A stretch of DNA of 64,000 nt from Homalodisca vitripennis. Lineage: Eukaryota > Arthropoda > Insecta > Hemiptera > Cicadellidae. The stretch covers positions 99,812,501 to 99,876,500 of the forward strand of contig NC_060213.1 of assembly GCF_021130785.1 (NCBI RefSeq), read 5' to 3'. Positions within the stretch are counted from its first letter, which is position 1. Every line of letters starts with the position of its first letter. The notes beneath the pieces were generated by a model. The model was given only the letters and a program-made list of their open reading frames with translations. It was not told where the DNA came from and searched no databases. Shown here one piece after another: positions 1-11,572 of this stretch. The translations under genes were made by a program, and so were the position numbers.

Positions 1-264
1 TTATTATTAAAAACATGCAAATGTAAAATGTAACATGTCGAACTTGTAATTGAACTAGTTTTCGTAAAGGTATTCAGTTTAAATACTCAAAATGTGATTT
101 CTGCATTTGAACCTGAACATTAAGGTTATTCTTGGATTATCTAAAAAAAAACAATACGTCACCCAATCTGAAAAAAACATTTTCCACGACCTAATTGAGC
201 TTTTACTTGAATCCAAAAATCCAAGCAAAAGATTGCCTGTGTATAATATAGCGAGCAGCATCTG

Positions 265-265
<1 letters not shown>

Positions 266-302
<37 letters not shown>
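266..302. repeat. (TA)n microsatellite
   Basis: An uninterrupted run of TA dinucleotides of about 37 bases. The flanking 1-440 region otherwise shows no coding potential beyond chance short ORFs. Confidence 0.95.
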
Positions 303-308
<6 letters not shown>

Positions 309-440
309 ATATATATTAAAAAACTATTTCGCTTAATATAGCTTTCTGTGACAAATGTTATACCTATTTAGCTGTCACTATAATTTAGCGATATAATCTG
401 TGATGACAATGAGTGAAACAGAGCTCTCATCGAGTATCTG

Positions 441-476
441 CTAATAAAGGGTTATCAGCTAATAACCCTTTATTAG
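441..476. repeat. Perfect 15-bp hairpin
   Basis: The arms CTAATAAAGGGTTAT (441-455) and ATAACCCTTTATTAG (462-476) are exact reverse complements around a 6-base loop. Nothing nearby identifies a gene or a transposon end, so this may be a remnant of a foldback element or a chance AT-rich palindrome. Confidence 0.8.
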
Positions 477-625
477 GCCTTTATTACAATACGATGCTTA
501 AACTTTTGAGCAACTAAAAAAACGAATGGAATATTGCAGATTTTCACACAAAAGCACAAAAAACATCACTGGTTTATTTGCCCAGAAAGCCTCATCGTTC
601 TGTGATTTAAAGGTTTTCAATTCAA

Positions 626-695
626 CATCAATAATTGAAAATTATTGATGTAAATGTAAAATAAAATGATTTGTGATTTTTATTCACAAATCATT
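626..695. repeat. Two consecutive perfect hairpins
   Basis: Hairpin one has 10-bp arms at 626-635 and 641-650 with a 5-base loop. Hairpin two has 12-bp arms at 665-676 and 684-695 with a 7-base loop. Together with the hairpin at 441-476 they make a cluster of three perfect stem-loops within about 260 bases. No function can be assigned. Confidence 0.75.
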
Positions 696-699
696 CGTT

Positions 700-3369
700 T
701 CAATATAAATGTTTAAAGAATATTACTATTCTCTCTTAGGATTCATTAACTACTTTACCAATAAATTGTAGTGAGTTTGATAATGAACAATCAATAAAAC
801 CCTATTTATGATCACATAACCACTGAACAGATGCTGGCGAACAAGTGATCAACCATTGCAACAATTTTCGGAACAACAATACCTGAACCAGCGAGATTAT
901 ACTCATGCTTTTATCAAACTGGTCCAACTCCTTGTATGATCATAAACGCCCCTTTCAAACAGACATAAACTCGTTTTGCCTTTTGCTATATGAAATATGT
1001 CAGACCATCCTCATTGTGGCTGTACGTTGATATGTTTGTATTTTGCTGGAGGTTGCAGTTGCTTTCTTTGTGGATCAACCCAGACATGTTTAATTTTTCG
1101 GCTGTTTTGCTAGTTAATTAACGAAAACTAAACAATAACCCTCGTGCAGACCATTCTTCTTTTTTACTTCATTTTTGACTTACTCCGACTAACTTTTTCT
1201 TGATATTTGGTTGTATATTTAAGCTTTAGATATCGTACTAATGCAGTAAACATTATAACAGGAGTTGTACAATACTCCACGAAGATCATTTTAATTTAAT
1301 ACCAAAAGGAGTGTTAAAATACTTAAATCTTTCAAAATACTTGACACTGACTTCTCCTCTCCTTTTGGAGTGAAACTTTTCTGTAGTTTGTTTAAAACTC
1401 GAACTTAGGTTAAAAAAAATTGCTTTAATTTTATGTTATTCCATCACCCCTCTAAATTCATACATTTTATACTTTTTATAACGCCATTTTTAGTTATATA
1501 TCATCTTTTATTTGAAAATTAAAGTTGCACTTAATTATTAATTAAATCAATATTAACTTTATTTGTATATTAGTCTTGAATAAGTTTCAAAATATGTAAA
1601 CTTTTCAAATAGTTGATCTGTTATACCTGTACAGTAATTATAAGGTTTCTTAATGTTTTGTTATTACAAATTCTTATTTCATTCTAAATTTCTACTATAC
1701 TTTTAATTTGCTTTTTGCTATTGTTGCAGTTTGTACCATTTTAGGTGAAACGAGACTACAGTTTTTTATGTATTTTACTTGCGATGTTTGAGATAATCTT
1801 CAAAAGATTATAAACGACAATATATCTTATATTACGTATATTTTAATAACGTATGCTATTACCGAAATCTTTTTCTAATGTAATTATTCATTATGATTTT
1901 ATCTTTCTTTGAAAGTACTTTTTATGGACTTTAGCAGTTTTTTATGGCATTGTTTTCTTAATAAAATCTAAAATTCTTACTGATTTTACTGTATTAATAA
2001 ATTCTTTGGAATGCCATCTTTTAGCTACCGTAGACTAATTTTATAAAGATAATATAACATGAATCACATCACCATATTAAAAATACGTATTGATTAATTT
2101 CACAAGTAGAAAGAAAAAATATTAAAAACTAAAAACTGATACTGAAAATTACACTCTTCATCACCAACAATGTACATTTTATAGGACAATAAAATCTTTT
2201 ACGAAAACCGAATCATCCGTTATAATACCACTCAAAAAATAATAAGAATATTGAAGGTTTTAAATCATAATAGAAATAAAAGTTGTATTCTGATATTACA
2301 AAATTGTTCATCTGAAAAGACAATGAAAATAACGTGCAGTTGAGCAAACAACGCTCTGCTGATTTATGACTACTCATTAGTTCTGAAAATCTCCTGGTTC
2401 TGTGTTTTGTCTCTGTTTGCATAAACCAGATGTGGTTGAATCGTCCTCCAGTAACAGAATATTTATTTCATTACCAATGCCTATTTTTAAAATGCAAAAG
2501 TTAGTGTTATTTAGCATTTGCCTATTTTCCATTACAAGACCAGTTGTAAGCAAAAATCTATGATTTGGATCAGTAACAGAAAGAAATATATAACCAGAAA
2601 CATAAAGTAAACAAATACAAGTAAACAAAATTATGTTTGTGTGTTCAGATGATATTAATTCATTACCAAAGATTTAATCAATAAGGAAATTTGATTTTAT
2701 GATATGCTTGTTCCAGATTTATAAATTTTAACGTATCTGTTACACTTTGTATCAATTTTTCATAAGCTTCATTATGCATCTACTCATGAATGACCAATGG
2801 TTGTGTTATGCTTGAAATCATAATGATCACCGCCCCTATTCTCAGACTGTTGTAGAGCTAATAGCAGTGTTTCAGCCTTTTACATTTTTACATTCGATTT
2901 AGTAAACAATGTATGTCGTTTCACATGTCAAATCACCAATAATTTTGTAGACTGTTAGTTGATTGCTTAAAAGAATTGATGACTCTTCGATTTGCTAACA
3001 TACCATGCATCATGATTTGTTACATGGCTGTGCTGCGTTGAATTAAGCTTCTCTATGAGAATCAGCAGATAATTCTGGTTTCGATACCATATCCTTCAAT
3101 ATAAGAGGGCTTTTAAAAACAATATGTAGAGTACATTTTTAAATGGGTCTATCAATGAAGAATTTTGCATTAAGTTTTATATATGTTATTCATTTAGTAG
3201 AGGCCAGGATATCGTTGGCAAATTAATTAGGATTAATTTAGGATTTTCATAATCATACTTGTAAAGATATTTATGATTATAAAAGTTTCTTCAATTGAGC
3301 TGTAGCCTTTCTTTAAGTTTTTGCAGGATATCCTCGTTAAAAATATTGAAAAACACTGTATGTACATAT

Positions 3370-3370
<1 letters not shown>
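700..3370. other. AT-rich intergenic DNA, no gene recognised
   Basis: All reading frames are short and none resembles a known protein. The only structure seen is a diverged similarity between about 2310-2500 and 3825-4000, around the shared words GAAAATAAC..TGCAG and ..TTACAGAATATT.., which suggests two old copies of an unclassified repeat. Confidence 0.5.
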
Positions 3371-3677
<307 letters not shown>

Positions 3678-4269
3678 ATGTTAATAAAAACGTGGAATAT
3701 TAGAGATTCAAGAACAAAGTTATACAAATAAAGCTACTTAATAACTTTTATTTAAATACTTGAGTTTGAAGTAAGTTATTGAAATTAAATTGATAGCCTA
3801 TGTTACAATATTTGAAAGTTTCACATGCGAAAAGCGTTGAAAATAACATGCAGCAGACACACAGAACGCACCGTTGATTCATGGTGAATCATTAATCCTG
3901 AAAATGCTACAGTTTTATTTCAACTCTCTTTTAATTTATCAGTTCTCGTCCCACGCTCCTTTTTAGTTACAGAATATTCATACAATTACTAACATTTGTT
4001 TTTAAATCCATTTGGAAATTTCCATGCATATTTGGAGACTTGTTATCAATAAAAGGCAAGGACTATGCTTTATAACCTATTAACTACCAATAGTAACATA
4101 CAGATAAAAAATAGACCAACAATTAATAAACAATTGTTGAGGTTACAATGACTGAAGGTTTCATGGTTATGTACACTTACCACCGTTATATAACTGCATT
4201 TTACTACCATAACATCGTACCCAACATTTTTCAAAAACGACAAGATATATATATTAAGGAGAAGCCGAT

Positions 4270-4476
4270 TACATTTCATGCCTTATTCTGCCCGTTCTCA
4301 TGGGCTTCTGGGCTGTGCGAGGATATTATCAAACAGAATCAAACAGAGAGTCGATACAGTACAAGGTCGATGGTACTGATAAAAAGTGCAAGGGTCACAG
4401 ACAGGATTCGAACTTGGGCTATCTCTAACACAGACTCAAAGTCCAGCATCTTAGACCGCTCGGCCATCGGCACTCC
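4270..4476 (-). mobile_element. tRNA-derived SINE (minus strand)
   Basis: On the minus strand the head reads like a type II tRNA: an A-box-like TGGCCGAGCGG (complement of 4456-4466) and a B-box GTTCGAATCC (complement of 4404-4413), spaced as in a leucine/serine tRNA. The anticodon and T arms are degenerate and the acceptor stem does not close, so this is not a working tRNA gene. The sequence continues beyond the tRNA 3' end into unrelated sequence towards 4270, the arrangement expected of a tRNA-derived SINE with an internal polymerase III promoter. The tail boundary is uncertain. Confidence 0.6.
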
Positions 4477-4889
4477 CTCATATATATTAACTAATTTTTT
4501 TTCTTTACAATGTAATAAATTTAAATAAGGACGTTTTGCAAAAATTATTTTTTTAACTTTTTTACACGTAACTTTTGGTAATTACAAAAGTGTTACCTAT
4601 TTATGGGAGTTGCGCATACACCGAACATTGTTAACCAAATATCTAACTTTGTATGTTAAAATTATTTTGTTCTGCCTGACCTGTACAAGTTATTAGATTT
4701 AATTTTCTAAGCGTTAACGACGAGAATGGAAATCATTTCATTTCTGTATGTTTGTTTATCTGTACGTTAAATCAAAAACGAACTGACGTATAAACTTGAA
4801 ATTTTTCATCTCTGCTCATTCTGAAGCTGTATTGAGTTTTATATTTTCTACTTACGAAAAAAGCTCAAGTTTTACATTAAATTCATTTA

Positions 4890-6600
4890 AAATATTATAA
4901 CGAAGAGTAAAAAGATGTGTATAGAACATTTGAAACAAAATTATCGCAAGGAATTAAAAACCGAAAAAAATGACAACTCAGAAAATTTTTCAAAAAGTGC
5001 ATAGGAAAGAATAAAAAACGTTGCATTACAAACAAACTACTCAAAAATTCTAATCCGAAGCTAAAAATGTTACGGTAAAATAATAGACGATCTCTTTTAA
5101 GTGGCTAACTAATTCAATAATTTTTCTCAACAGTAACTGTACTTAGCCCATCTCTCCTAAGTGACAAACCTATCAAACATTTTACTACTGAGACCGGTAT
5201 ATTCTATGGTTCTGTCTCCTGTGGAGGAGGTGCAGGTGGCGGTCGTCTTGAGGGACTTCAAGCCGAAAAAGTCCAGAGATATCAACGGAATGTCAGTGTA
5301 GCTGATTAAGCTTTGCTTCAAGCACATTTTGACGCCATTTACTAAATTGATAAACCTTTCCTTCCCCCAAGTCGTTTTCCGTTTAACTTTGAAGACAGCA
5401 AGAGTGGTTCCGATCTTCAAAAAGGATGATCCTTGCATCGAAAGTAACCATCGTCCTGCTTCCATTCTTCCGGTCACGAGCAAAATTTGCAAGAATGTAT
5501 TCATTAGAAGGCTTTAAGTTTTTCTTGAACAGTTTGAAATTCTTAACCTGAACGGTTTGAATTCAGGAAAAACAAATCGATGGCTTGGACAGGCGAGAAC
5601 ACGTGCTCAGCATATTTCTCGACCTTTGAAAGGCCTTTCACTGTGTGTATCATGGGACACTGTTGCATCAGTTATAGGCATCTGGTGTCCGAGGTCAGCC
5701 GCATAAATGGCATTCGTCATACCTCAGTGGCAGAGAGCAGTGTGTGCAGATCGCGAACGCCCTGTTAGGCAAAGTAAAAATGCCCTATGGAGTCCCACGA
5801 GGTTCAGTTGTAGGGCCCATACTTTTTGTCATTGACATCAACAGATTGAATTCATAAATTAAAAATGGACTAATTTATGAATTAAATATGTGGACGATAC
5901 GACTCTCTACATCAGACTAAAAACGAAACAAGACCTTGTGATCAAAGCCTTTATTGAATTAAACGCATGCATCGAGCACTTTTAAAAGATAAATCTGAAA
6001 ACTGATTATGCCAAAAATAACGTAATCAAATGTTGTCTCCGTCAACAAAAAGCCGAATACCGACCTATTACGATGGCGGCTGAATCATATCTGAATCTAT
6101 CACATCGACAGAGTTTGCTGAATGTTGCCTCGGGCATTTATGCTTTACGCAATCTAACAAAATTCTGCTATTTGTTCCTACTTTGACATAGTGCATCCAC
6201 ATCTGGCCTACGGTTTGAGACTATGGGGCAGCTGTTGTAAACACAAATTTCATAGAGTATTTTGAACACAAAAAAGCAATAAAGATAATTTCCAGATTTG
6301 TTTAATATTTTATTCAGGGAGCTTGAATTGTTGACCTTACCAAGCCTCCATATTCTCGATGTCACCCTGTACTGCTGATTCAAATGTGAACTAGTTTAGG
6401 GCCGGGACGTCCACCAATACGAGACCAGAGGGAGAGACAACTTAAGTAAAAACTGAACATCATACAACAACTGTGTTCGAACACTTGCCGTCTCAAGTTG
6501 GTGTCAAGATAATCAATAAGCTCCCTGGAGATCCCAAACGAATCAATTAATCCAAATAATTCAAACGTCAATTAAGACATTTATTGTAAAAGGCATTTTA
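4890..6600 (+). mobile_element. Decayed non-LTR retrotransposon (jockey/CR1-like LINE), RT region
   Basis: Plus-strand fragments line up with the linker and reverse transcriptase of a jockey/CR1-type LINE. A linker piece lies at about 4900-5080. Thumb and finger residues at 5329-5517 include ARVVPIFKKDDP and ILPVTSKICKNVF. A YVDDTTLY catalytic-box remnant sits near 5889-5912. A C-terminal piece with VASGIYALRNLTKFC lies around 6125-6170. The reading frame is broken many times by stops and indels, so no protein can be made. The same family appears on the minus strand at 11573-13855, where the SGIYVLRSLAKYC segment is the direct counterpart. Both ends are approximate. Confidence 0.75.
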
Positions 6601-6943
6601 CTCTGTTAATGAGTTTAAAATGGGTCGCTGGGAAGAAAAATAGCATTGTATTATTATTTAATTCTCCTTTTCTGACATCCGAAGGATGCAAAATACGAAT
6701 ATATTGGTCCACACATTAATGTGTGAAATTTACCTATGATAACTTAAGATAGGTTTACTTTATATATTGTTTAATTAATATTATAAAATTACGTTAGCAA
6801 TACAATGTTTTAAATTGTTTCTACTGCGATTCATAATAAAGAATTATTATTATGATTGTGATTATTGTTGTTGTGTTTTTGTTATAATTGTAATAATAAT
6901 AATAATTATTATTATTATATTATAGTGCAGATATCTACTGATC

Positions 6944-7173
6944 GCGAGAGAAAAGAAGAGACCTGGATTCTGGCCTATCTGAAATTTGCAGGCGCTACTA
7001 CTAGTATGTTGCCGCGCCTTGTTTCGTAATTCCATTATTGTTTCACTGTTCCATTGCTATGATAAACAATTCGCAGGGTTGGCTGTGGGGCGAAGCGCCT
7101 GAAATTACCGCGCGGCAACACACTAGTACACAGCTGTGCGCCGGCACGGGCCAGGTCTCTTCTTTTCTCTCGC
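6944..7173. mobile_element. Foldback MITE with long inverted repeats
   Basis: The outer 23 bases (GCGAGAGAAAAGAAGAGACC and the next three) at 6944-6966 are perfectly inverted at 7151-7173. Complementarity continues more loosely through about 75-80 bases, including ACTAGT and TGTTGCCGCG blocks. The loop is about 70 bases. No coding sequence is present. The element is GC-richer than its surroundings, which supports an inserted origin. I could not identify a convincing target duplication, so the superfamily is unassigned. Confidence 0.8.
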
Positions 7174-7333
7174 CAACAGTATACCCATTCCACTGAGCGT
7201 TAGCGGATGATTTTACACTGGTTTTATGGGTAACTATGATAGCAACGAGAAAATCGCAAAATGAATAAATCTTTGAACGAGCTGGGTTCAATCATATAAC
7301 ATTTTTACATGCGAAGTAGAACACGTATACAAT

Positions 7334-8530
7334 GGGTGTTCAAAAAGTAATAGGAATTATTATGTTCCGCGGCTTTCGAGAGTCCGCCTGTCAAGGCCGT
7401 TTTATTGTGCTGGTACTGATAATCCTGAAGGATAATACAATTTCCAGCTGTATTCATTGTTTAATTTTTCAACGGCAGCTTCTAGGGTTGGACTTGTTGT
7501 ATTAACTCAGAGATTTTATAAAACAAATTTTATAAAATTATGATTTAAAAATGAAATAAATTGTATCAAAGTGTGGGAAACGTTACCGAGGGCCTATGAG
7601 TAAAACAAGTGTTTACGAGTGGTATAAATTTTCAAAGATGGCCAGTCAACTTATGAAAACGTAAAAAAAGTTAAAGAAGTGGTTATGAACGATCACCATA
7701 TTACGATTAGAGTTGTCGCAGATGGTGTTGGCATATCATTTGACTCATGCAATGACATATTTGAATGCTTTTTGGTATGAAATATGTGGCAGCAAAATTT
7801 GTTCCAAAATTGTTGAATTTTGATCGAAAATAGTGGCGAATGGAAGTTACTTAGCAATCACTAAATAAAGTAATGACAATGCATAATAAACATGAAACAT
7901 GTTATAACAAGTGACGAAACATGGGTTTTTATGGATATGATGTCAAAACTAAGGCTATATAAGGCAGTGGAGGCGTTCTAGATCGTTAAGGCTGAAAAAG
8001 GCTCGACGAGTGAGAATCCATTCAGCGCATGTCTGACAGCTGTGCGGCACGGCTGATGAAGTCTACGGCATGTCGCAGGAGTACTACTTACAAGTTCAAC
8101 GCACTTTGCGTGCAGCAATCCGGAAAATTAGACAGTTTTGTGCCAAACCAAATCATAGCTTGTCCACCATGGCATTGCACCTGTTCACACTCCATTGCTA
8201 GTTCGTGAATGTTTGGATTAAAACAGTATTATAATGCATCCATATTCTCCAGAGATGGCTTTGTGTTACTTTTGTATTTCCAAAAATAAATATAACCTTA
8301 AAAAGCCCTCGTTTAACAAGAATAGACGACATTAAAGGTTCATCGCTGAAAGAGCAAAGACTATCCCAAAGATTGAGTTTGAGAAGTGTTTCGAGGACTA
8401 GGAGAAGCACTGCAACAAGTGCATAATATTTATTGGAGACTGTTTTGAAGGTGACAACAATAATGTAGACGAATAAATCAATATTTTTTTCAACAAGTTA
8501 TAACTCCCGTTACATTCTGAACATACCCCG
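7334..8530 (+). mobile_element. Dead mariner-family transposon
   Basis: Imperfect terminal inverted repeats begin GGGTGTTCAAAAAGTAAT on the left and, read inward from the right, GGGGTATGTTCAGAATGTAA. Between them, translated pieces follow the order of a mariner transposase: an HTH segment with MSKTSVYEWYK near 7597, a segment with VMNDHHITIRVVADGVGISF near 7680, the first catalytic-core piece VITSDETWVFMD near 7905, and a C-terminal EKCFEDXEKHCNKCIIF piece near 8380. Stops and frameshifts fall throughout, and the stretch carrying the later catalytic acidic residues is scrambled. It is non-autonomous and old. Confidence 0.8.
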
Positions 8531-10319
8531 TAGCTTAATAAAATAGCTTATAAAGCTACCCACAATTTTTATAGGAATTGAGTTTACCTTACCAAAGCGT
8601 GTCGTTATTTTAATATATTTTAAAACCTAATAAATCTTTAAAAACATGTTTATAAGTAATACGTGTGTCACAATTAAGGCATTTTTCAAATATCATTAAT
8701 TTAGCCTACTTGTTTTAAACCATATCATATTCATACCTGGGGTCATCCGACTTACTATCCTCGAATAAAAAAAGAAAAAAATACCCCTTGTGTTAGTTAT
8801 TACTAGTATAAGAGAAAATATTGAAGATGCATTGATACAATTAGTCAAATGTTATCTTATATACAGTTTCTTCAATCAAGAACCACAACAACCATATTTT
8901 CTATTCCATAATTGGCTAATTCGTTTTATTAATTCCAATTATTTTGAACTCTATTTATTTTACTGAGAACGTACAAAATATAAAGCATTGGACTTTAATT
9001 ATATTCCCTGTGATATCCTACTATCTAAGGGACAAGCAAAGATTTTTAATATTTCAAAGCAAATTTAAATTGATCTTGTTTAGTCCCAGCTTTGAAATAT
9101 CAGGAAGCTCTCAGCATAAACGTTGCTTTGTTACCGCGAGTTTCTGGTTCACCTTTACTAGTATTGAGTTCGTATGTTTCATATTTTTGTATGTTTTACC
9201 ACAATGTCATCCACATTAAATTAGTTGCTATTCAAATTAATTTACGTGAAATTTCTTAATATACTAGCGACCTGGCCTGTGTATATGCATTTTTTTATTT
9301 TCAGCTAAATCTAATACCAAGTAAATATTTTTCAAATTTGATAATTATGTTTCTTACAAGTCTACTCACGTTTAATGGTTATATGCAATATGTACGTATC
9401 TATAACAAAATTGAGAATGTATAAGTATTGTACAGTAATGTAACATGACTGCAATGTTGCTAATAGCGTAAAATATGTATCCATTCTAAATTTAACATTC
9501 TCTCCGTTTTCCTTCGCTTTCTAAACTAAAATGCATCTGTAACAGCTATTTTTATAATGTATCTATCAATAAACTTATCTTTTGCACAATCTTTAACAAT
9601 CATTCAGAAACCATAAAATAGTAAAATACTACAGGTAGGATCTACATTCACAGCATTACGCTTATAATATAATTATTATAAATGTTTCTGTATATAAAAA
9701 TATATATGATCATATATATATACTGTATATGATCAGTTATTCATATTTTTATTTAGACAGTTTACTTAGGTTAAGAGAAATGAATAGGGATGTGAACAAT
9801 AAATGCTTATGTGGTGATAGCAGAGTAGAACAAAGTTGGAGAAAGTAATCACACAATTACGGTTCGCCAGCCCAAGCACTAATGCATGCTCGGTGGGCTA
9901 GCAATTTCCATATTCATGCATGTTGATGAGGACACATTCTGTGGTCGTGTATTGATAATGAGAATATAGTTAAAGTTGCTTAAACATTAGCCGTATTTTT
10001 TTTTTTTTTTTTTGCACATTAAATACTTATTTTCCGTATCAGTTGGTTTGTCGAACGTTCGGAACACAGTCGTATCCATAAAAACTCAACTCAGTTGTCG
10101 TAACTCATTATATTGGTTTTACGTTAACATAAACCAATTAAGTACTTACTTATAATCTTAAAAACTGTCATTAATGAAATTTTTTAAATTTTTTCTACCT
10201 TCGTGGATTCTCTTTGGGACGATGTTTACGCGTGCAGGACATCGACCATAAACTGTCGATTAGGACCAGCTGTTTAATGCGCTTTGCATTATCTATATTT
10301 TTTAAATCTCTGACTTAAA
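8531..10319. other. AT-rich intergenic DNA, no gene recognised
   Basis: Contains only short chance ORFs, a (T)n run at about 9994-10012 and a palindromic TATATGATCATATA tract near 9700-9735. A short GC-richer inverted pair (GCCAGCCCAAGC / GCTCGGTGGGCTAGC) lies around 9865-9905. No family could be assigned. Confidence 0.5.
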
Positions 10320-11572
10320 AGACAATGGAGACTGGACTATTGTACATCCAAATCAGTATGCCTATACTCCAGGAAGATCATGCGACACGGCCCTACATCA
10401 ATTGGTATACAGGATTGAGAAGACGCTGGCAGCAAAAGAGGTAGCCATAGGTGCCTTTTTGGATATCGAAGGAGCCTTTCACAATACGGGCACTTAGGCG
10501 ATTATTAATGCGGTCTCCAGACGTCGTATTAATGGTCAAATACAGTATATGACTGGATAAGGGCCTTATTCACAGACAGGGTAGCTGTCACCACCCTTAT
10601 GGGAGCAAGTGTCAGTGAAAGGATTACGAGGGCCTGTCCCAAGGGTGGCGTCCTTTTTCCTCCCCTGTGGAACCTAGTTGTGGACGACCTGCTCATGTCT
10701 TCGAACAGTAGTGGTGTCTTTGCACAGGGGTACGCAGATGATATTGTGATTCTTTTGAGTGGCAAATTCAACACAAATGTCACGGAACTGACCAATATTG
10801 CTCTAAACATGGTGGGAAACTGGTGTGATGGTGTGGGCCTTACTGTCAACCCCACCAAGCCTGCTGTGGTTGTCATTACCAGGAGGCTTCAGTTGGAGAA
10901 TATTGGTCCATTTCTACCCAGAGGTTCTTCCAGTGAGCTGAAGTCCGAAGTCAAGTACCTGGGCGTGATCCTAGATAGGGTCCTAAACGGGGGACCTCAT
11001 CTAGAAAGGGTTATCGCCAGAGGGGAATGGTCTTTAATTCAATGCAGACGCGTGATAGGTGGGTCTTGGGGACTTAAGCAGAGGCTTGCATTGTCTCTAT
11101 GTTTCCGTAGTCAGACCTGCACTAATGTATGGGGCTGTTGTCTGGTGGCGAAAAACGGAGGCCAAGATGGCGGTAGCTGTCAGACTGCCATCCAAAAGAT
11201 GGCTTGCCTTGCTATCACTGGGGCTTTTCCTAGTGCGCCGTGTGCAACTCTAGATTGTTGCCTAGACCTCGCTCCCCTGGACATTGTTATTCGGGCTATA
11301 GTCAGGAGGAGTGCCTACTGTCTTCAGCAAGCGGGACTCTGGTTGGGCTGCAGCGGTGGGCACGGTAGAATTAGCATCGTGATTCAGGGGGATGCACTGC
11401 ACATGATCTATAATTAGATGCCACAAAAATGTTCCATTGACCAACCCTTAAGGATTGTAATACCTCCTAGGGACGATTGGTCGGTGAAAAGGATACCTCT
11501 TCCACCAGCAGAGCTTGAATGGTTTACTGAAGGCTCTAAAACAAAAAGCGGCGCATGCGCTGGGATTGTGGG
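10320..11572 (+). mobile_element. RNase H-bearing LINE, RT part (5' segment of a split element)
   Basis: A jockey-superfamily reverse transcriptase. Recognisable blocks are a finger segment with YTPGRSCDTALHQLV near 10365-10410, a CPKGGVLFPPLWNLVVDDLL block at about 10634-10693, and the catalytic YADDIVIL box at about 10732-10755. VKYLGVILDR follows near 10953. The frame is open for 272 codons from 10599 to 11417 but shifts near 11090 relative to the family (the other frame gives VVRPALMYGAVVWW). RNase H begins at about 11515 with WFTEGSKTKSGACAGI; the usual first catalytic aspartate is here glutamate. The element is interrupted at about 11572 by the antisense LINE and resumes near 13855. It is inactive. 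Confidence 0.85.

Noticed and set aside
4394..4476. Functional tRNA-Leu or tRNA-Ser gene
   Set aside because: The acceptor stem does not close and the anticodon and T stems are imperfect; a SINE head is a better explanation.
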